This document shows, one piece after another, positions 6,376 to 9,407 of a stretch of 9,407 bases of DNA. The notes beneath the pieces are model-generated. The model did no database searches, was not told where the DNA came from, and saw only the letters and a program-made list of their open reading frames with translations. Both the position numbers and the translations under genes were made by a program. Position 1 is the first letter of the stretch. Every line of letters starts with the position of its first letter. Source of the stretch: Candidatus Intestinimonas stercorigallinarum (lineage in GTDB: Bacteria > Bacillota > Clostridia > Oscillospirales > Oscillospiraceae); assembly GCA_019115345.1 (NCBI GenBank), contig DXDV01000155.1, positions 1 to 9,407 on the forward strand, read 5' to 3'.

Positions 6376-6663
6376 TCATTGGAGGAATACGGCTGTGAGG
6401 GGGCCCTCCGGGAGAGGGCATGGCTCCCCCGGGAGGAGGATGCCGTCCTCCCGGGGGAGGGCCTCCTCCTCCGGGGAAGGAACGATGGTGATGATGTGCT
6501 CGTCCGGTTCCTCCTCCGCCTGGCCGAAGGGCCGGGTGAGGGAAAAGTCCGGGTCCCGGGCCAGCCACTCCTCCGGCGCCGGCAGGGCAAAGCCGCACAG
6601 GGCGGCGGCGAGCAGGCAGGCACACAGGGCGGCCCCCGCCCGGCGCATGGTCCGCAGGTCCAT
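6376..6663 (-). CDS. Small exported acidic protein of unknown function
   Basis: 95 residues. An N-terminal signal-peptide-like stretch (RRAGAALCACLLAAALCGFALPAP, positions 7-30 in two parts: basic start, then hydrophobic 10-27) is followed by a Pro/Glu-rich acidic mature part (31-95) with EEEPDEHIITIVPSPEEEAL (50-69). A cysteine at 23 sits where a lipobox Cys could be, but the residue before it is Leu, so a lipoprotein is unlikely; cleavage after an Ala near 26-29 is more plausible. I do not recognise a family. It is considered real because GGAAAGGAGG (6671-6680) lies 7 nt before ATG 6663, the stop is followed by a hairpin terminator, and the composition fits export. It starts 60 bp after the MATE gene and is probably co-transcribed with it. 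Confidence 0.7.
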   Translation of the reverse strand: MDLRTMRRAGAALCACLLAAALCGFALPAPEEWLARDPDFSLTRPFGQAEEEPDEHIITIVPSPEEEALPREDGILLPGEPCPLPEGPLTAVFLQ

Positions 6664-6723
6664 CCAAACACCTCCTTTCCAGTCTTATCCTGTTAGACGG
6701 GCGCGGAGACAAAAGGTTCCCGG

Positions 6724-8103
6724 TTACTTCTTCTGGGTGTCCACGCCGGCCTGGGCGGCCTTGAGCTCCTGGAGGACCCCGATGCCCATGGGCAGGGCCA
6801 CCAGGAAGGAGCACAGGTCGGAGACGGGCTGGCTGAGCTGGATGCCGGTGATCCCCAGGGCGGGGGGCAGGATGAGGATGGAGGGGAGGAAGAAGAGTCC
6901 CTGGCGGCACATGGCCAGCACCGAGGCCCGGAAGGACTGCCCGGTGGTCTGAAGGGTCATGCTGGAGGGGAAGAACCAGGCCATGAGGGGGAAGGTGACG
7001 CACTGCATCCGCAGGGCGGCGGCGCCGATGGCGATGACCTCCGGGTCATCCCGGCGGAAGGCGGCCACCAGCTGGGGGGCGAAGAGGAAGCCCAGGACGG
7101 CCAGGACCACGGCGGCCGCGGCGGCTACCTTGAAGAAGAAGAAAAAGGCCTCCCGCACCCGGTCGTAGAGCTGGGCGCCGTAGTTGAAGCCGCACACCGG
7201 CTGGTAGCCCTGGCCCAGGCCGACGAGGGCGGAGGCGGCGAACATGGTGATGCGGGAGACGATGCTCATGGCGGCGATAGCGGCGTCGCCGTACTCCCGG
7301 GCGGCCACGTTGAGGAGGACGGTGGCCACGCTGGCCAGGGCCTGTCGCCAGAAGGAGGGCAGACCGCTGGTGAGGATGCGGGCGTAGCGGTCTAGGGTGG
7401 GCCGGAAGGCGGCCAGGCTCAGCCGCAGATTGCCCCCCCGGAAGGTGCCCCCCACCAGCAGGCAGAAGCCCACGAACTGGCTGAGGATGGTGGCCAGGGC
7501 GGCGCCGCCGGTGCCCATGCCCAGGGTGAAGATGAAGATGGGGTCCAGGATGATGTTCAGCACGGCGCCGGAGAAGATGCCCACCATGCCGAACACGGCG
7601 CTGCCCTGGAAGCGGAACTGGTTGTTGAGCACCAGGGAGGAGACCATGAAGGGGGCGCCGATGAGGATGTAAAAGACGTAGTCCCGGGTGTGCTGGGCGC
7701 TGGTGGGGGTGGCGCCCAGGACGTTCACCAGCGGGTCCAGGAAGAGGAGCCCCAGCAGGCCCAGTCCCAGGCCCACCAGGAAGGCGGAGTAAAAGGCCAG
7801 GGACATCATCTCCTGGGCCTCCTGCCGCCGCTGCTGGCCCAGCAGCCGGGAGATGTGGTTGCCGGAGCCCTGGCCGAAGGTGAAGCCGATGGCCTGGATG
7901 ATGGCCATGAGGGGGAGGGCCACCCCCACCGCCGCCGTGGCGCTGGTGCCGATCTTGCCCACAAAAAAGGTGTCGGCCATGTTGTAAAGGGAGGTGATGA
8001 GCATGCTGACCACAGTGGGGACCGCCAGGGTGGAGACCAGCCGTGGGATGGGAGTCTGGGTCATCTGGGTGAATTTGTCCGCCGTGGAGCGAAAAATAGA
8101 CAC
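6724..8103 (-). CDS. MATE family efflux transporter
   Basis: A 459-residue, about 12-segment membrane protein that exports cationic drugs or metabolites by Na+ or H+ antiport. MATE marks are clear: TPIPRLVSTLAVPTVVSML (17-35), LYNMADTFFVGKIGTSATAAV (40-60, in the first helices), GQGSGNHISRLLGQ, a repeated half starting near residue 240 with ILTSGLPSFWRQAL, and GLGQGYQPVCGFNYGA, the second-half counterpart of the GQG motif. The length is normal (440-460). The start is GTG 8103, with AGGAAG about 9 nt upstream on the minus strand; no nearby ATG competes. Its promoter is at 8141-8170, shielded from upstream transcription by the terminator within the repeat. Substrate cannot be read from the sequence. 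A small exported protein gene follows in the same direction. Confidence 0.93.
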   Translation of the reverse strand: MSIFRSTADKFTQMTQTPIPRLVSTLAVPTVVSMLITSLYNMADTFFVGKIGTSATAAVGVALPLMAIIQAIGFTFGQGSGNHISRLLGQQRRQEAQEMMSLAFYSAFLVGLGLGLLGLLFLDPLVNVLGATPTSAQHTRDYVFYILIGAPFMVSSLVLNNQFRFQGSAVFGMVGIFSGAVLNIILDPIFIFTLGMGTGGAALATILSQFVGFCLLVGGTFRGGNLRLSLAAFRPTLDRYARILTSGLPSFWRQALASVATVLLNVAAREYGDAAIAAMSIVSRITMFAASALVGLGQGYQPVCGFNYGAQLYDRVREAFFFFFKVAAAAAVVLAVLGFLFAPQLVAAFRRDDPEVIAIGAAALRMQCVTFPLMAWFFPSSMTLQTTGQSFRASVLAMCRQGLFFLPSILILPPALGITGIQLSQPVSDLCSFLVALPMGIGVLQELKAAQAGVDTQKK

Positions 8104-8140
8104 GTGGGCTCACTTCCTGTCTGTCTGTTTTTATATGTCC

Positions 8141-8170
8141 AGTATAACACAGGAATAGTTGAGGATGCAA
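8141..8170 (-). promoter_or_regulatory. Probable promoter of the MATE transporter
   Basis: TTGCAT (8170-8165), 18 nt, TATACT (8146-8141) on the minus strand; -10 is good (5 of 6), -35 moderate. The start would be near 8134, leaving a short leader with CAGACAGACAGG before the Shine-Dalgarno. The AT-rich island contrasts with the surrounding GC-rich DNA. Confidence 0.55.
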
Positions 8171-8201
8171 CCGTTTTGCCGCATATTGGAGACCCGGATA
8201 G

Positions 8202-8234
8202 AAAAAATACCGGCGGGCTCCCTCAGGAGCCCGC
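8202..8234 (-). terminator. Intrinsic terminator at the left end of the repeat
   Basis: Stem GCGGGCTCC (8213-8221) with GGAGCCCGC (8226-8234), a 4-base loop, followed on the minus strand by CGGTA and a run of six T (8207-8202). This would stop transcripts from the 138-residue protein gene before they reach the MATE promoter. It is also an end hairpin of the repeat element. Confidence 0.75.
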
Positions 8235-8238
8235 TCAA

Positions 8239-8276
8239 GCTGTCGAAAAAGTCCCTTGGGAGACTTTTTCGACAGC
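8239..8276. repeat. Perfect 15-bp inverted repeat inside the element
   Basis: GCTGTCGAAAAAGTC (8239-8253) and GACTTTTTCGACAGC (8262-8276) pair without mismatch around an 8-base loop. The right arm contains five T, so on the plus strand it is not a classic terminator. Confidence 0.75.
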
Positions 8277-8455
8277 CTGCATCCCGTTACTTTCCCGCCC
8301 TCTCCGGGGCGGAAAAGTCCTCGCTTTGCTCGCCGCAGCCCTTGCAGAGCAAGAGCTGCGGGGGATGTGATCCCATTCGAGGCGGGCTGCCGCCCCCTCG
8401 AGCTCCCCCGCGCCACCTTGACACGCTTGCCGTCTTGTGGAGGTCTTTCGACAAG

Positions 8456-8487
8456 CTGCGGCGGGCTCCCTCAGGAGCCCGCCGCAG
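8456..8487. repeat. 14-bp hairpin right after the 138-residue protein gene
   Basis: Stem 8456-8469 with 8474-8487, loop CTCA; it begins 6 bp past the stop at 8494. No T-run follows on the minus strand, so it may act as an RNA 3'-end stabiliser more than a terminator. It is the right end of the repeat element. Confidence 0.7.
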
Positions 8488-8493
8488 GCTTTC

Positions 8494-8910
8494 TCACATG
8501 ATGTCGCTGTCCACGGTGATGTTGTCGGTGCCGTGCTCCTCGAACTCGGCGATATAGGCGTCGATGCGGGAGGCCAGCTCCTCGTAGTTGCTGTCGTCGA
8601 TGGGCACGTCGTCCATGTCCCGGCGGGCCAGGTCCTCGGCCAGGATGTCGAAAAAGACGTTGTCCTCATAATCCATAATGGCCTCGTGGATGCCTCCCTC
8701 GGCGAAGGCCCGGGAGGGGATGACCTCGCCGTTGTAGACCTCGGCCAGGATGGGCATGCCCTCCTCGGCGGCCTTGGCGAAGAGCAGACTCTCCACCTCG
8801 TCGTAGTCGGGGATCCGGTCCTCCCCACGGGTGGAGTTGAGCACCCAGTTTCCGATATACACCATATCCAGCAGCCGCCGGTATTGCTTCCGCGTCAGTT
8901 CCAGCTTCAT
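8494..8910 (-). CDS. Acidic 138-residue protein of unknown function
   Basis: I do not recognise a family. The 138-residue product has no signal peptide or membrane segment and is very acidic: 34 Asp/Glu, about a quarter of residues, concentrated in 63-138. The N-terminal third (LELTRKQYRRLLDMVYIGNWVLNS in two pieces, 3-26) is basic/hydrophobic and helical, with DEVESLLFAKAAEEG after it; the second half (NVFFDILAEDLARRDM, YEELASRIDAYIAEFEE) is also helical. A cytoplasmic, mostly alpha-helical protein is likely. It is clearly real: AAAGGAGGG lies about 9 nt before ATG 8910 and a full-consensus promoter lies upstream. It is divergent from murI across a 225-bp gap and followed by the repeat element. 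Strong expression is expected from the promoter; the role is unknown. Confidence 0.82.
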   Translation of the reverse strand: MKLELTRKQYRRLLDMVYIGNWVLNSTRGEDRIPDYDEVESLLFAKAAEEGMPILAEVYNGEVIPSRAFAEGGIHEAIMDYEDNVFFDILAEDLARRDMDDVPIDDSNYEELASRIDAYIAEFEEHGTDNITVDSDIM

Positions 8911-8957
8911 GGTTGAGACCCTCCTTTGCAGGCAGCGCGCAGCCTCGTTGACGGATG

Positions 8958-8975
8958 GCCGGAGTACACTCCGGC
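8958..8975 (-). promoter_or_regulatory. Palindrome at the predicted transcription start of the 138-residue protein gene
   Basis: GCCGGAGT (8958-8965), AC, ACTCCGGC (8968-8975): 8-bp perfect arms. It begins 7 nt downstream of the -10 box, so it covers about +1 to +18 of the minus transcript. It is either an operator or a 5'-terminal RNA hairpin. Confidence 0.6.
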
Positions 8976-8982
8976 AACATAC

Positions 8983-9010
8983 ATTATAGTATATTTTCCC
9001 CGCTTGTCAA
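8983..9010 (-). promoter_or_regulatory. Consensus SigA promoter of the 138-residue protein gene
   Basis: TTGACA (9010-9005), 16 nt, TATAAT (8988-8983) on the minus strand: both boxes are perfect, with a spacer one base shorter than the optimum. It is the strongest promoter in the window by consensus and gives a leader of about 66 nt. Confidence 0.85.
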
Positions 9011-9044
9011 AGGGTACGCGGAGAGTTCCCGTGGAAAATCCCAC

Positions 9045-9073
9045 TTGTTTTTCCCCGGCGTTTCGCATATGAT
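9045..9073 (+). promoter_or_regulatory. Promoter of murI
   Basis: TTGTTT (9045-9050), 17 nt, TATGAT (9068-9073). The -10 matches 5 of 6; the -35 is moderate. The predicted start is near 9080, 5 nt before the leader hairpin. Confidence 0.6.
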
Positions 9074-9084
9074 AGTGTCTGCTA

Positions 9085-9107
9085 CACCGTCCGCCGCGCG
9101 GACGGTG
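9085..9107 (+). promoter_or_regulatory. Strong hairpin in the murI leader
   Basis: CACCGTCCGC (9085-9094), loop CGC, GCGGACGGTG (9098-9107): a perfect 10-bp GC-rich stem near the 5' end of the mRNA and 15 nt before the Shine-Dalgarno (GGGAGG 9123-9128). No T-run follows, so it is not an intrinsic terminator; mRNA stabilisation or protein binding are possible. Confidence 0.6.
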
Positions 9108-9135
9108 GAATGTTGCTGCGGCGGGAGGTCATATT

Positions 9136-9407
9136 GTGGATAATCGGCCCATTGGCGTCTTTGATTCCGGCCTGGGCGGCCTGACGGCGGTGCGGGAGCT
9201 CCAGCGGCTCCTGCCGGGGGAGGACATTGTCTATTTCGGAGACACCGGACGGGTGCCCTACGGCGGCCGCTCCAAGGACACCATCATCCGCTACGCCCGG
9301 CAGGACGTGGCCTTCCTGCGGACCTTCGACCTGAAGGCCATCGTCATCGCCTGCGGCACCGTGTCCACCACGGCCCTGGACGTGCTCACGGCGGAGAACG
9401 ACATCCC
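9136..9407 (+). CDS. murI: Glutamate racemase (5' part, cut by window end)
   Basis: Interconverts L- and D-glutamate in the cytoplasm, supplying D-Glu for peptidoglycan. The first 90 codons are present. Motifs: GVFDSGLGGLTAVREL with Asp10-Ser11, YFGDTGRVPYGGRS (33-46), and VIACGTVSTTAL (70-81) with catalytic Cys73. Most family members have Asn right after this Cys (ACNT); here it is Gly. The second catalytic Cys lies beyond the window. Start GTG 9136 is 7 nt after GGGAGG (9123-9128); there is no ATG in frame nearby. It has its own promoter and is divergent from the 138-residue protein gene. Confidence 0.93.
   Translation, partial: MDNRPIGVFDSGLGGLTAVRELQRLLPGEDIVYFGDTGRVPYGGRSKDTIIRYARQDVAFLRTFDLKAIVIACGTVSTTALDVLTAENDI

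Larger units (their letters stand above)
8211..8487. repeat. Dispersed structured repeat element, long copy (MITE-like)
   Basis: Fills most of the 390-bp gene-free stretch 8104-8493. An exact 24-base segment occurs at both ends (8211-8234 and 8459-8482) and is itself a hairpin. Inward of it are AGCTGTCGAAA (left) and TTTCGACAAGCT (right), which are inverted to each other, so the ends form imperfect inverted repeats. Between them lie a perfect 15-bp stem (8239-8253 with 8262-8276), a stem at about 8291-8316, CCGCAGC-C-CTTGC...GCAAG-A-GCTGCGG (8333-8361), and a bulged stem at 8378-8400. A partial copy lies at 3468-3572. No transposase or credible reading frame is inside, and I see no target-site duplication. 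It could be a non-autonomous mobile element or a structured RNA/terminator module. Confidence 0.75.

Noticed and set aside
6684..6712. Separate promoter for the small exported protein (TTGTCT-17-GATAAG)
   Set aside because: Its predicted start (about 6677) falls inside the ribosome binding site, so the mRNA would lack part of it. Read-through from the MATE gene is simpler.
7046..8416. A 456-codon minus-strand frame starting inside the repeat and overlapping the MATE gene
   Set aside because: It runs through the repeat's hairpins and then out of frame through MATE, giving Pro/His/Arg/Gly-rich nonsense. The start resembles spurious proteins annotated from this kind of repeat, not a gene.
8104..8493. 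CRISPR array or tandem repeat
   Set aside because: The repeated 24-base hairpin occurs only twice, at the ends, and the intervening hairpins have different sequences with no regular spacing.

Overview
The window looks like a chromosomal segment of a GC-rich, spore-forming, anaerobic Gram-positive bacterium. Evidence is a spoIID sporulation gene, AGGAGG-type ribosome binding sites, SigA-like promoters, no outer-membrane genes, and strongly G/C-biased third codon positions. The combination of high GC and clostridial gene content suggests the Oscillospiraceae (Flavonifractor / Lawsonibacter / Pseudoflavonifractor-like). That placement is inference; nothing here fixes a species. No rRNA, tRNA, CRISPR array, transposase or phage gene was seen.

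Layout. A citrate synthase gene (minus, running off the left edge) has its own clear promoter and is divergent from spoIID (plus, engulfment peptidoglycan lytic transglycosylase). A 246-bp gap with two perfect palindromes leads to a membrane PAP2-family protein (plus). This gene converges, across a 15-bp hairpin terminator, with a minus-strand cluster. In transcription order that cluster is an ECF sigma factor (promoter at 6257-6285), a membrane anti-sigma-like protein overlapping it by 4 bases, and a DUF815-type AAA+ ATPase 31 bp further on. Upstream is a second minus-strand unit, a MATE efflux transporter followed by a 95-residue exported acidic protein, ending in a hairpin terminator. Then comes a 390-bp gene-free stretch with a structured repeat element, a 138-residue acidic protein of unknown function (minus) with a consensus TTGACA/TATAAT promoter, and divergently the start of glutamate racemase murI (plus), cut by the right edge.

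How it works together. The window is mostly housekeeping: carbon entry to the TCA/glutamate branch, sporulation, cell-wall D-glutamate supply and drug/metabolite export. The sigma/anti-sigma/ATPase cluster looks like an envelope-signal regulator. The anti-sigma candidate has one membrane segment, an extracytoplasmic start that resembles the RsgI-type Val-Asn-Pro self-cleavage site, and a C-terminal PepSY-like domain.

The most unusual non-coding content is a dispersed, multi-hairpin repeat. One long copy (8211-8487) has hairpins at both ends in near-inverted arrangement. A partial copy (3468-3572) is in the opposite orientation; it abuts the ATPase stop codon and its terminal hairpin carries a compensatory base-pair change. 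Coding starts were chosen from ribosome binding sites; several differ from the longest open frame.
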